Origin: JAACFF01 sp963701435
Lineage (GTDB): Bacteria > Chloroflexota > Anaerolineae > Promineifilales > Promineifilaceae
Assembly (NCBI GenBank): GCA_963701435.1
Contig: CAVPAL010000003.1
Span: 75,243-139,242, forward strand
Length of the DNA stretch: 64,000 nt
Direction of reading: 5' to 3'
A model generated the notes under the pieces. The model saw nothing but the letters and a program-made list of their open reading frames with translations. It did no database searches and had not been told where the DNA came from. Below are positions 1 through 8,396 of the stretch, piece after piece; within the stretch, counting starts at the first letter, position 1, and each line of letters opens with the position of its first letter. The position numbers and the translations under genes were made by a program.

Positions 1-854
1 CCATTGAAGAAGGTTTGGCAAAATTGGGTGTTTCACGTGATGCGGTCACGATCAAAATTGAAGATGAAGGCAGCCGTGGTATTTTAGGTTTGGGTAGTCG
101 GGATGCAGTTGTGCGGCTGACACTCATATCAGATACAAGCCCTGGCCCGGTGAAACCAGGTGGTTCTGCAAAGCCTGTCGGTGGTCCAGCAAAGCCTGTT
201 GTTCCTGCGAAATCAGAAACGCCTACGCTTCCAAAAAAGGTTGAAGTGGCGCCTGCTGCTATTGATGAGCCAGTTCGTGAGAAACAACCAGATCAAATGA
301 TGGAAACGGCCGTAACCACCGCTGCCGATGTAGTTGAAATAGACTCCTCGCCGGAAGAATTAACTGAAGCAGAGATGCCTTCCAGTGAAGAAGCAAAAGT
401 CATCGCTGATGTGGTAGGAACGTTGATCAAAAAGATGGACGTTAAGGCCACAATCAACATGAAGGTTTCAGAAACTGACGATCTCACCGGAAAACGTATC
501 AATATAGTGGATATCCGTGGTGACGATCTCGGAGTATTGATTGGCCCTCGCGGTGAAACTCTCGACTCCTTGCAATATATTTCCCGTTTGATGGTTGGAC
601 ACCGGATGCAACAACGTTCGAATTTTGTCGTTGATGTAGAAGGATATCGCGAGCGGCGCAAGCAGGCGTTGGCGCGGATGGCCGATCGTATGGCGCAAAA
701 GGTTATTGAGCGCGATCGTCCTGTCACGCTCGAACCGATGCCTGCGTATGAACGCCGTATTATTCACATGACGCTGCGTGACTCAGACCAGGTTTATACA
801 GAAAGTGTAGGGGAAGGCAGCCGGCGCAAAGTCAGGATTTATCCCAAAAAGTAA
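1..854 (+). CDS. khpB: RNA-binding protein KhpB/Jag (5' end outside window)
   Basis: The protein has the three-part Jag layout. It begins inside a Jag_N domain (GVSRDAVTIKI then GILGLGSRDAVVRL), followed by a Pro/Lys/Glu-rich linker of about 80 residues, a KH domain with the GxxG loop (IGPRGETLDSLQYI) and a C-terminal R3H domain (ERRIIH motif). The reading frame is open from base 3 and already encodes the conserved IEEGLAKLGVSRDA segment, so the true start lies upstream of the window; the TTG at 15 is not a credible start. KhpB proteins bind RNA, usually with KhpA, and are typically encoded next to yidC and rnpA, which would be expected just upstream. Family assignment is firm; the RNA targets are unknown. 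Confidence 0.93.
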   Translation, partial: IEEGLAKLGVSRDAVTIKIEDEGSRGILGLGSRDAVVRLTLISDTSPGPVKPGGSAKPVGGPAKPVVPAKSETPTLPKKVEVAPAAIDEPVREKQPDQMMETAVTTAADVVEIDSSPEELTEAEMPSSEEAKVIADVVGTLIKKMDVKATINMKVSETDDLTGKRINIVDIRGDDLGVLIGPRGETLDSLQYISRLMVGHRMQQRSNFVVDVEGYRERRKQALARMADRMAQKVIERDRPVTLEPMPAYERRIIHMTLRDSDQVYTESVGEGSRRKVRIYPKK

Positions 855-876
855 GGGCGCACCTGTGTGTGCGCCC
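855..876. terminator. Hairpin between convergent khpB and serA
   Basis: A perfect 8-bp GC-rich stem (GGGCGCAC / GTGCGCCC) with a 6-nt loop starts directly after the khpB stop codon. There is no clear T-run on either side, so it may act as a rho-independent terminator only weakly, or as a bidirectional 3' end signal between two convergent genes. Confidence 0.5.
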
Positions 877-922
877 GACTCGGTGTGACCTTGGGAGGGC
901 AGACACCTGAGCCTGCCCCGAC

Positions 923-2524
923 TTAATTTTCTTCGATGAGCGTGATGAGTTTGACGCGGGTAACGGCCGTTATTTCGCTCAACGCTTTTAACACGGCTTC
1001 TGAGGGCACACTGTCCAGGTTAATAAACGAGAGCGCCTCGCCGCCAGGTTGATTACGACCTAGCCGCCATTCCCCAATATTGACATCAAAAGCAGACAAA
1101 ATGGTGCCGACCTGGCCAATGACGCCCGGCACATCTTTGTTCTGCATCATCAAAACCACACCTTCCGGTTTGGCTTCCAGCCTGTATTGATCAACCTGTA
1201 CAATTCGAGATTCACTACCGCCAAACAACACGCCCGCTAAAGTATGCGCTTCCCCTTCTGAAATGACCCGGCATGTGATCAAATTGGGATAGTCAAGTCC
1301 ATTAATCCCAGAGGCTTGAGCAATAGTGATGCCATGTTCGTTTGCCAGAATGGGCGCATTAATATAATTGAGCGGTACGTTTACTATGTTGTCGAGTATG
1401 CCTTTTAGGAGCGCTGCGGCAATCGCGCGCACCAGTTCAGTGACAACATCCCCTTTAACTTCCAGTTCTACCCGATTTATTTTGCCGCGCGCCATTCCGG
1501 CATGGAGGACGCCTAATTTTTCGGCCAGCGCCATATACGGCCGTATCCCGGCAAATCCGCCGCTGCCAACCTGGAAAGGCATATTGATGCTGTTGGCAAA
1601 ATCTGCGCCGCGCAATGCTGCTAGAACCTGGTCCACAATTTGAGTCGCTACAATGTGTTGGGCCTCAATTGTGTTGGCGCCTAAATGGGGCGTGTGGAGA
1701 ACATTCGGCAATCCGATCAGCGGATTATCCTTAGAGGGCGGTTCCTGCCGGTAGACATCAATTGCAGCCGCTTTGACCTTGCCGCTTTTTAGCGCCTTGG
1801 CCAACGCAATATCATCAACAAGCTTTCCGCGCGAGGCGTTAATAAGCATCACGCCCTTTTTCATTTGTTTGATCGTGCGCGCGTTGATGATATTTTCAGT
1901 TTCCGGCAGCAATGCGATATGCAAAGTGATGAAATCTGAATGTGGGAATAAATCATCGAGATCCACAAGCGTTACGCCCATTTCGCGGCCAATTTGTTCA
2001 GACACGAAAGGGTCGTAAGCCAGAATCTCCATGCCAAAAGCGCGTGCGCGTTCGGCGACTAACTGCCCGACGCGCCCAAAGCCAATGATGCCAAGCGCCT
2101 TGCCATACAATTCCATGCCGGTAAATTGCGCCCGGTTCCATTCTCCCGCTTTCACAGAAGCGTGAGCAGACGCCGTATGCCGGCAGATGCCTAACATGAG
2201 GGCTAATGTCTGTTCGGCCGTGGCAATGCTGTTCGCGTTTGGCGTGTTCATGACAACAATACCGGCCATAGTGGCGGCATGCACATCGATATTATCGACA
2301 CCAATACCGGCGCGTCCAATCACTTTCAACTTTTTTGCAGCATGAATAGCGTCGGCATCTACTCTGGTACCGCTGCGCACAATTAACCCATCATAATCCG
2401 CTATGATGGCCAGCAGCTCTTTTTTATCGAGATCTGTTTTAAGATCAAAAGTTGCGTCATCGGCCGACGCGAGTCGGTCAAGTCCGGCCTGATCCAGCTT
2501 GTCAGCCACTAAAATGCGGAACAT
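923..2524 (-). CDS. serA: D-3-phosphoglycerate dehydrogenase
   Basis: About 533 residues, the length of the long SerA type with an intervening ASB domain and a C-terminal ACT domain. The N-terminal catalytic and NAD-binding domains show the GFGRVG nucleotide motif, the catalytic Arg in NASRGKLVDD and the catalytic His in HTPHLGANTIEAQ; the last 75 residues (VVLMMQNKDVPGVIGQVG) form the ACT domain that usually senses serine. I chose the ATG at 2524 over the TTG at 2530 because the conserved FRILVADKL segment follows it directly. It catalyses the first step of serine synthesis. It lies 8 nt downstream of the aminotransferase and is probably co-transcribed with it and the phosphatase. Confidence 0.93.
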   Translation of the reverse strand: MFRILVADKLDQAGLDRLASADDATFDLKTDLDKKELLAIIADYDGLIVRSGTRVDADAIHAAKKLKVIGRAGIGVDNIDVHAATMAGIVVMNTPNANSIATAEQTLALMLGICRHTASAHASVKAGEWNRAQFTGMELYGKALGIIGFGRVGQLVAERARAFGMEILAYDPFVSEQIGREMGVTLVDLDDLFPHSDFITLHIALLPETENIINARTIKQMKKGVMLINASRGKLVDDIALAKALKSGKVKAAAIDVYRQEPPSKDNPLIGLPNVLHTPHLGANTIEAQHIVATQIVDQVLAALRGADFANSINMPFQVGSGGFAGIRPYMALAEKLGVLHAGMARGKINRVELEVKGDVVTELVRAIAAALLKGILDNIVNVPLNYINAPILANEHGITIAQASGINGLDYPNLITCRVISEGEAHTLAGVLFGGSESRIVQVDQYRLEAKPEGVVLMMQNKDVPGVIGQVGTILSAFDVNIGEWRLGRNQPGGEALSFINLDSVPSEAVLKALSEITAVTRVKLITLIEEN

Positions 2525-2532
2525 AGTCAAGT

Positions 2533-3654
2533 TTAGTTTATGCCCAAATATTCATCAACGGCCGTATAAAGTGGTTCTAAATCGCTCATTTGCAAATCGC
2601 CCATATGAGCAATTCGGAATGTTTTACCTTTCAATTTGGCGCCATACCCATTTGAAAGAATCATGCCTTTGGTGCGCAGGAACTGGTTTAATGCGCCGAT
2701 ATCAATACCAAGATTGTTATTCACAGTTGTCACTGTCGGAGAGGCGTAGGGTAGATCAGCAAATAAAGTGAAATCTCTTGATAATGCCCATTCAATCGTG
2801 CGGTCACGCATGGCCAAATGGCGTGCAAAACGATTTTCCATCCCTTCGGCCATCATGTTGTCAAGCTGTATATCCAGGGCATACAGCAAAGAGATTGCTG
2901 GTGTGGCTGGAGTTTGGAATTTTTCCATTGATTTGGCCAGGGAAATAAAATCAAAATAGTAACCGCGATTGGGCACCGTTTTTGCTTTTTCCATGGCGCG
3001 GTCAGAGATCGCGCAGAAGGCAATGCCGGGCGGCAGGGCAAAGGCTTTTTGACTGGACGAGAGCACAACGTCCAGGTCCCAGGCATCAAATTCAATGCGC
3101 GCGCCGGAAAGCCCGCTCACGGAATCTACCAAAATCATAATCTCATCCCCATTTGGGGCGCTGCGCACGGCCGCGGCAATTTCTTTGATGGGACTTGTTA
3201 CGCCGGTGGAGGTTTCGTTGTGGACGACTGTGACGGCGTCAAACTCTCCTGTGGCGAGGCGTTCGGCGACCTGTTCAGGCAGGATGGGCTCTCCCCATTC
3301 GACTTCAAGCACTTCGTTGGCTTTGCCGTTGAGTTCGGTGACCATGCGAAAACGGTCTGCAAAAGCGCCGTTGACACAGTTGAGCGCTTTTTTGTTGATC
3401 GTATTGCGCACGGCGGCTTCCCATAGACCGGTGCCGGAGGAGGCGGTAATCAAAACAGTTTGTTCGGTGAAAAAGACTTTGGGTAGTTTAGATTGAATGC
3501 GCTTAATGAGATCCACGCATTCCGGCATACGATGTCCAATCATCCAATGCGTCTGGGCGTCCAGAATCTCCGGACGTACTTCCGTTGGGCCGGGAATGAA
3601 TAGTTTTATATGTGGCGTTGACTGCCTGATCGAATTTTGATTTGAGTCGTTCAT
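2533..3654 (-). CDS. Class V aminotransferase, probable phosphoserine/serine-pyruvate type
   Basis: A 373-residue PLP enzyme of the alanine-glyoxylate/serine-pyruvate aminotransferase family: IPGPTEVRPEIL at the N-terminus, the cofactor Asp in ILVDSVSGLSG and the Schiff-base Lys in SSSQKAFALPPG. On its own the family would be called serine-pyruvate or alanine-glyoxylate aminotransferase. Its position between a SerB-like phosphatase and serA suggests it serves as the phosphoserine aminotransferase of the pathway, as proposed for related enzymes in archaea and some bacteria; that is inference. The start at 3654 is supported by the conserved N-terminus, yet places the first 152 nt inside the upstream phosphatase reading frame. 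Confidence 0.85.
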   Translation of the reverse strand: MNDSNQNSIRQSTPHIKLFIPGPTEVRPEILDAQTHWMIGHRMPECVDLIKRIQSKLPKVFFTEQTVLITASSGTGLWEAAVRNTINKKALNCVNGAFADRFRMVTELNGKANEVLEVEWGEPILPEQVAERLATGEFDAVTVVHNETSTGVTSPIKEIAAAVRSAPNGDEIMILVDSVSGLSGARIEFDAWDLDVVLSSSQKAFALPPGIAFCAISDRAMEKAKTVPNRGYYFDFISLAKSMEKFQTPATPAISLLYALDIQLDNMMAEGMENRFARHLAMRDRTIEWALSRDFTLFADLPYASPTVTTVNNNLGIDIGALNQFLRTKGMILSNGYGAKLKGKTFRIAHMGDLQMSDLEPLYTAVDEYLGIN

Positions 3655-4426
3655 CTTGAAAAGTTAATGCTCCTGTTTGTATTTGTGAAAATGCTTTTTC
3701 GCCTAATGCCTGGTAGGCGGTTCCTTGTAAGCGGCGCAAAATTGCCGGGCCGGCTGCCAGCGCCAATAAAGGCGCCAGGCTGGCTGTGTGCAGGTAAACG
3801 GGCGCCGCTTCGAGCACTCGCTGCCGTTTTTCTACGCCGCCGTAGCCGACAAAGAGATCCACCGCACGACCTGCCAAAAGATCGCTTGTCCCGTCGCCAA
3901 TGAGCAGGGAACGGCCGTTATTCTGGCCAATTAATTCGCGTACAATCTCTGCTTTGCCATCGCTGACGGTCAGCGCGCCCTCTTTATAGGCCATGTATTG
4001 AACGTCGCCGCCAATCCACCATTTTCCTGATAATTCATTATAAGTCACGCCAACGGCGCGAATATTTTCCTCAGGAACGCCTAAAAAGACGCCAAATTCT
4101 TTGACGGGTTCGGCCAATCCGCCGCTGATAATATACACATTGTGTCCTAAAAATTGTAATGCTGCGATAAGTTGATAGGCGTCTTCAACAATGTTTTTCT
4201 TATAAGAGCGGCGAATGTCCAGGATTTGCTTGCGGGTCGGCTTCACAGCTTGCAGCCGTTTGGCATAAACTTCTTCCAGATCCAGGTCACCATCCATGGC
4301 GGCTTTGGTGAGAACTTCCACGCGCCATTTTTTGCCGGCGCTTTCGGCCAGGATATCGATGCCTTCAACCGTCGTCAATGTAGAATCACAATCAAAGAAA
4401 ATATGTTCGTAATGTGGCCAGCGCAT
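3503..4426 (-). CDS. serB: Phosphoserine phosphatase-like HAD hydrolase
   Basis: HAD-superfamily protein with all key motifs: the nucleophile motif FDCDSTLT near the N-terminus, motif II Ser in IISGG, and the metal-binding GDGTSD motif. The SerB-like core ends at about residue 255, but the frame stays open to residue 307. The last 50 residues are encoded in the overlap with the downstream aminotransferase and look like a read-through of another frame (rich in Ser, Gly, Asn). An ATGA sits exactly at the downstream start codon, the usual form of a 4-nt overlap, but the phosphatase frame misses that TGA by one base. The long overlap may be real or may come from a one-base indel near the 3' end. 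Confidence 0.85.
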   Translation of the reverse strand: MRWPHYEHIFFDCDSTLTTVEGIDILAESAGKKWRVEVLTKAAMDGDLDLEEVYAKRLQAVKPTRKQILDIRRSYKKNIVEDAYQLIAALQFLGHNVYIISGGLAEPVKEFGVFLGVPEENIRAVGVTYNELSGKWWIGGDVQYMAYKEGALTVSDGKAEIVRELIGQNNGRSLLIGDGTSDLLAGRAVDLFVGYGGVEKRQRVLEAAPVYLHTASLAPLLALAAGPAILRRLQGTAYQALGEKAFSQIQTGALTFQDERLKSKFDQAVNATYKTIHSRPNGSTSGDSGRPDALDDWTSYAGMRGSH

Positions 4427-4601
4427 TGTTTGTTTTTTTAGGTAAACCGTCTGGGAGTTACCTGCATCCTATCGTTAATAATCTTGCACACCAGTGTACC
4501 AACCCTGAAGTGTATTGTGAAGTGGGCAGATTGACAAAAATATCACAATAACTCATTGATTTTGCCCAAATAATGATGCGGGGTCGTTGTTACGATACAG
4601 C

Positions 4602-5396
4602 TTACAAACTGGCTGCGAAGGTGTTGAGGAAGGGCTGGTGAAGACGGCCGTTACTGACGACGCAGCTCATACCTATATTTGACCACACCAATGGCCCGCC
4701 TTGCGGGGCGCCCAGTTCGCCCCCGGCCTCACGAATAATTAAATCTGCGGCGGCGACGTCCCACGGCATCAGGCTGAAATTCATATACAGGTCGAAGCGG
4801 CCGGCGGCGACCCACGCCATCGCCAGGGCTGCAGAACCGATGGCGCGCACAACATGGACTTGATCTGCAAATTCGTGCAGAATATCTAAAACTGATTGGC
4901 GTCGTTCTTGATGACGGCTCCAGTCAATGCCTACGATCGCGTTATCGAGTACGCTTTCCTGGCTGACCCGTATTGGCTCTCCATTAAGCGTGCTGCCGCA
5001 TCCCAAACCGGCGCTGAACAGCTCATCCTGCATCGGATCATAGATGGCGCCGGCCACTATTTGCCCAGATGCATCGCGTGCAGCAATCGATACACAGTAA
5101 ATGGGCTGTTGGCGGCTGTAGTTGGTTGTGCCGTCAATGGGATCAATAATCCAAATTACCGGACCGGAGGTCGGTAAATTTGAATCTTCTTCTTCGGCCA
5201 GGAAGCCATGTTCAGGAAACGCGGCGCGAATGGCTGTTGTGATATGGGTTTGAGCAGCCAGATCGGCGTCGGTTAAAAAATCGCGGTAGCCTTTATTGGT
5301 AATGGTGCGCGGCTGGTTGAATTTTTCGCGCGCAAGTTTTCCGGCGGAAACGGCCGTTTTCTGCGTAAAAGTTAAAAGATCATCTATATTGTTCAT
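4602..5396 (-). CDS. Inositol monophosphatase family protein
   Basis: A 264-residue protein with the family's two metal-binding signatures: WIIDPIDGTTNYS (with the preceding EEED that supplies Glu ligands) and the C-terminal WDVAAADLIIREAGG. Length fits the family. Substrate cannot be told from sequence: inositol-1-phosphate, histidinol phosphate or 3'-phosphoadenosine phosphate are all possible. It reads in the same direction as serB, 175 nt upstream of it, in a gap that shows no clear terminator, so the two may share a transcript. A strong hairpin upstream (5415-5445) separates it from the transporter operon. Confidence 0.9.
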   Translation of the reverse strand: MNNIDDLLTFTQKTAVSAGKLAREKFNQPRTITNKGYRDFLTDADLAAQTHITTAIRAAFPEHGFLAEEEDSNLPTSGPVIWIIDPIDGTTNYSRQQPIYCVSIAARDASGQIVAGAIYDPMQDELFSAGLGCGSTLNGEPIRVSQESVLDNAIVGIDWSRHQERRQSVLDILHEFADQVHVVRAIGSAALAMAWVAAGRFDLYMNFSLMPWDVAAADLIIREAGGELGAPQGGPLVWSNIGMSCVVSNGRLHQPFLNTFAASL

Positions 5397-5414
5397 ATTT
5401 TAGTTAAACGTAAA

Positions 5415-5445
5415 GCCTCAAAGGATGTTCTACATCCTTTGAGGC
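5415..5445 (-). terminator. Terminator after the sugar transporter operon
   Basis: Perfect 14-bp inverted repeat (GCCTCAAAGGATGT / ACATCCTTTGAGGC) with a 3-nt loop, followed on the minus strand by TTTACGTTTA. It lies between the binding-protein gene and the next leftward gene. The T-tract is short, but the stem is long and perfect. Confidence 0.75.
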
Positions 5446-5551
5446 TTCAGCAATGACGTCCGACAGACGTTCAAACGTCAACCAACAAAATTATTAAGGA
5501 ATCATCCACACGCTACATTACGGCGCAGACTCTTCCATAATCTGATTTGCT

Positions 5552-7156
5552 TCAGCATCGAGGTTCGGCCAGTGTACTTTCAATGTCGGCGCCATCAAAT
5601 ACAATCGCATTGAACGCTTCAGCAACCAGGTCGCGGATATTGTCATACCCTGCAACCGGCGCTTCCGCCTTGCCATATTGCAGCAAACTGAAAGCCGTAC
5701 CAAATGCTTCGTTCGCGGTAATATAATCACTGAGACCTTCCGCCACGCTGTTCCGCGCCGGGAAATAATCGCTGGCCTGTACCCATTTGGCTTGGTTTTC
5801 GGCAGAGGACCAATGCTTCAGGAACAGCCACGAAGCGAGCTGGGTCTGCGGATCGGTTCTCACGATACTGGTGCTGGCGCCGTAAATGTTCTGTACCGGC
5901 GTATCCCCTGTATACGGAATTGGCGCAACGCCCCACTCAAATTCGCCAACTTCGCCATCATCAACGGCCGATGCATAAAAAGGCAAGCCGGAAGAAGAAC
6001 TCATGGTAAACAAGGTTTTGCCGTTGCCAAAGTCCGTCTGATCGCCATATTGTTCGGCAATTTGGGCCACACAGCCATCAGCATACATCTGCTGAAGCTG
6101 CGCCATGGAATCTGCTGCTTCAGGTGTGTTATAAGTAAAGACGCCATCATCAAGGCTGAAGATATCGCCGCCGCGCGCAAACACCAATGCTGCAAAGGCG
6201 GAAGCGTCTGTTGAGATCTCATAACCGGTTGTAAAACCAGACTCATTTTTGCTGAAGGGCTGCGCCGCCGCGGCGCAAGCCATCTCCTGGAACTCTTCAG
6301 GCGTTTGGGGCGGCGCATCATACCCAAGTTCGCTCAACCAATCCTTGTTGTAAAACAGCACTTCCATAGAGCGTCCGGCAGCCGGGAAACCAAAAACTTC
6401 GTTGTTGAACTGCGGCAGGCGATCCGAATCGATAAATGATTGGAAGAAATCAGCTTTTTCCTCCTCGCTTAAACCATAAACCGCATCATTAATATAAGGA
6501 TCCGCAGAGACAAGGCCATCGGCGACCTGATAAGCAGCAGCCTGATTCTGGTAGGCAACGACTAAACCGGGTACCTCACCCGTAGTAAGTCCCGCAATCA
6601 TATTGTTGTAGAGGATGCCGTAATGGCCGATCGGCAAACACTCGACCGTGATGCCATACTCATTATTTGTATTAAAATCGGCGCAGATTTCATCCATTGT
6701 TTCCTGGCGCCCTCCGCTGTCATAGCGATGCCAGAAGACTACTTGCGCTCCGTTCAGGTCGATTTCGTCGATATTGCCATAGATTTCGGTGTCATATTCC
6801 ATCTTTTCATCCATGGCGGCGTCATCAACGGCCTCTTCCTCTGCAACAGCCTCATCAACTTCGCCTTCTTCCCCTTCCATTTCTTCGACGGCTTCTTCGA
6901 CAGCAGCTTCCACTTCTTCGACAACTGCAGTAGCTTCTTCCTCTACTGTTTCGGCAGCTTTCTCTACAGCAGCTTGCGCTTCTTCAACGGCTGCAGCAGC
7001 TTCTTCTTCAACAACTTCGGCAGCTTGTTCTTCTACCTGCTGGGCTGCTTCTTCGACTGCTTGTTCAACGCCTTGTGTGCCGCCGCAAGCGGCTAAAGCC
7101 ATAACGGCCACCAGCATTAAAATGACAATCGATACAAACTTTTTGTGACTTAACAT
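5552..7156 (-). CDS. Sugar ABC transporter substrate-binding lipoprotein (3' frameshift)
   Basis: Extracytoplasmic family 1 solute-binding protein. The N-terminus is a lipoprotein signal with lipobox LAAC (Cys24). Residues about 30-115 form an unusual, extremely acidic linker made of VEEA/VEEEA-like units, followed by the binding fold (VVFWHRYDSGGRQETMDEI; FPAAGRSMEVLFYNKDWL). The uninterrupted frame ends with LAEPRC, which is not a normal C-terminus. Shifting by one base at about 5564-5571 (minus-strand CTGGCCGAACCTCGAT) restores LANLDAEANQIMEESAP, a typical C-terminus of this family, ending at the stop at 5518-5520. A one-base insertion or a sequencing error is therefore likely. It follows two permease genes; probable substrates are sugars or glycerol phosphates. 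Confidence 0.88.
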   Translation of the reverse strand: MLSHKKFVSIVILMLVAVMALAACGGTQGVEQAVEEAAQQVEEQAAEVVEEEAAAAVEEAQAAVEKAAETVEEEATAVVEEVEAAVEEAVEEMEGEEGEVDEAVAEEEAVDDAAMDEKMEYDTEIYGNIDEIDLNGAQVVFWHRYDSGGRQETMDEICADFNTNNEYGITVECLPIGHYGILYNNMIAGLTTGEVPGLVVAYQNQAAAYQVADGLVSADPYINDAVYGLSEEEKADFFQSFIDSDRLPQFNNEVFGFPAAGRSMEVLFYNKDWLSELGYDAPPQTPEEFQEMACAAAAQPFSKNESGFTTGYEISTDASAFAALVFARGGDIFSLDDGVFTYNTPEAADSMAQLQQMYADGCVAQIAEQYGDQTDFGNGKTLFTMSSSSGLPFYASAVDDGEVGEFEWGVAPIPYTGDTPVQNIYGASTSIVRTDPQTQLASWLFLKHWSSAENQAKWVQASDYFPARNSVAEGLSDYITANEAFGTAFSLLQYGKAEAPVAGYDNIRDLVAEAFNAIVFDGADIESTLAEPRC

Positions 7157-7271
7157 TTTTTCTCCTCCAGAGAATTTTTTATAAAATAAACTTAAAAGGG
7201 TTTTTGCAACAATTCTTTTTTGGCTGTATGCATCACCTCCTTAACCAAAATTTGTTGATACACTGCTTGTG

Positions 7272-8396
7272 CTATCCTTTCAAGCCGCTTTGTGATAAAC
7301 CTTCAATAAATGTACGCTGTGTAAAAGCATACAGCAGCAAAATTGGAATAATCGCAATCATGGAGCCTGCCATTTGTAGTTGGGGCAGGCGGGCTTCATC
7401 ATTGAAAAATGATTGCAAACCGGCTGCAATAGGTCGCCATTCATCGTTACCGGCCGTAACAAGCAGAGGCCAGGCCAGTTCGTTCCAGGCGCCAATAAAT
7501 GCAAAGAGAACGACGACAAATAATGCCGCCTTCGAGAGCGGCACAACAACTTGAATCAAAAAGCGTAAATGGCCTGCTCCGTCTATGCGCGCCGCGTCCC
7601 ATAATTCATCTGGAACAGTTTGGAAGTGCTGTCGCAGCAAAAAGATTGAGATAGCCGGCGCCATAAATGGTATCGTCAGAGCGGGCCAGTTATTGATCCA
7701 ACAGTTGCGAGAAGCGCACAAACTGACCCCCAGATTTTGGGCAAACCAGCCTTCTGTGCCAAATATTTCTCCAATTCTGGTGACCAGGATTACGTTTGGC
7801 AAGGTTTGGACAATGCTGGGAATCATCAAGGTTGAAAGCAAAATAGCAAATAGGAGTTCTTTGCCGGCAAAATCCATACGCGCAAAAGCGTAGGCGGCCA
7901 GCGTTGCGAAAATGACTGTGCCTGCAACCGTAATAGCCGTAATTTTGACGGAATTCCACATATATTTGCCCAGTTTGCCTAGCTGCCAGGCGGCGCAGTA
8001 ATTGGTTAAAAAGGGCAGACGGAAATATTCCTGGCGCTCCATATAAACTGGTTTGCTGTAGTTGCTGTACTGCTGCGCTTCAAGCGCGTGATCGGGAATA
8101 TCGACGATGAAACGATTTTTTGTGACGGTTGCGCCATTTTTCTCAACATAGGTGTCACGCGTGAATAGAACGCAGGGCGTAATGTCATTTTCCGTGTCAA
8201 TTTCGTAGCCAACTCCAGGGACAAGACTGCGCTTTGATGTTGCCTCGCCTGTTGTCATTAGCGAGGTGCTGAACATGAAGAGAAAAGGAAACACTGAAAT
8301 GATGGCGTATACAATTAGGACTGTATACATCAAAATAACCGGCAAATTGATGCGTTTCAAGAGCGGCGGTTTTGTTTGAACGGATGGATTAGCCAT
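7272..8396 (-). CDS. Sugar ABC transporter permease, MalG type
   Basis: A 374-residue membrane protein of the binding-protein-dependent transport family. It shows an N-terminal membrane segment (LPVILMYTVLIVYAIISVFP), a periplasmic insertion of about 90 residues, then the permease core. The cytoplasmic EAA loop that contacts the ATPase reads DELWDAARIDGAGHLRF. Its start overlaps the upstream permease by 8 nt, so the two are translationally coupled. The periplasmic insertion between the first and second membrane segments is longer than in ordinary MalG proteins. No ATPase gene occurs in this operon, so a shared MsmX/UgpC-like ATPase elsewhere is expected. Confidence 0.9.
   Translation of the reverse strand: MANPSVQTKPPLLKRINLPVILMYTVLIVYAIISVFPFLFMFSTSLMTTGEATSKRSLVPGVGYEIDTENDITPCVLFTRDTYVEKNGATVTKNRFIVDIPDHALEAQQYSNYSKPVYMERQEYFRLPFLTNYCAAWQLGKLGKYMWNSVKITAITVAGTVIFATLAAYAFARMDFAGKELLFAILLSTLMIPSIVQTLPNVILVTRIGEIFGTEGWFAQNLGVSLCASRNCWINNWPALTIPFMAPAISIFLLRQHFQTVPDELWDAARIDGAGHLRFLIQVVVPLSKAALFVVVLFAFIGAWNELAWPLLVTAGNDEWRPIAAGLQSFFNDEARLPQLQMAGSMIAIIPILLLYAFTQRTFIEGLSQSGLKG

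Noticed and set aside
4438..4465. TTAGGTAAACCG...GTTACC upstream of serB as another double-hairpin copy
   Set aside because: Only about 28 bases resemble the two termini; the central palindrome and stems are missing, so at most a remnant.
6623..7148. Plus-strand frames rich in Ser or Phe opposite the binding-protein gene
   Set aside because: They are antisense images of the GAA/GAG-rich acidic linker, which keeps other frames open.
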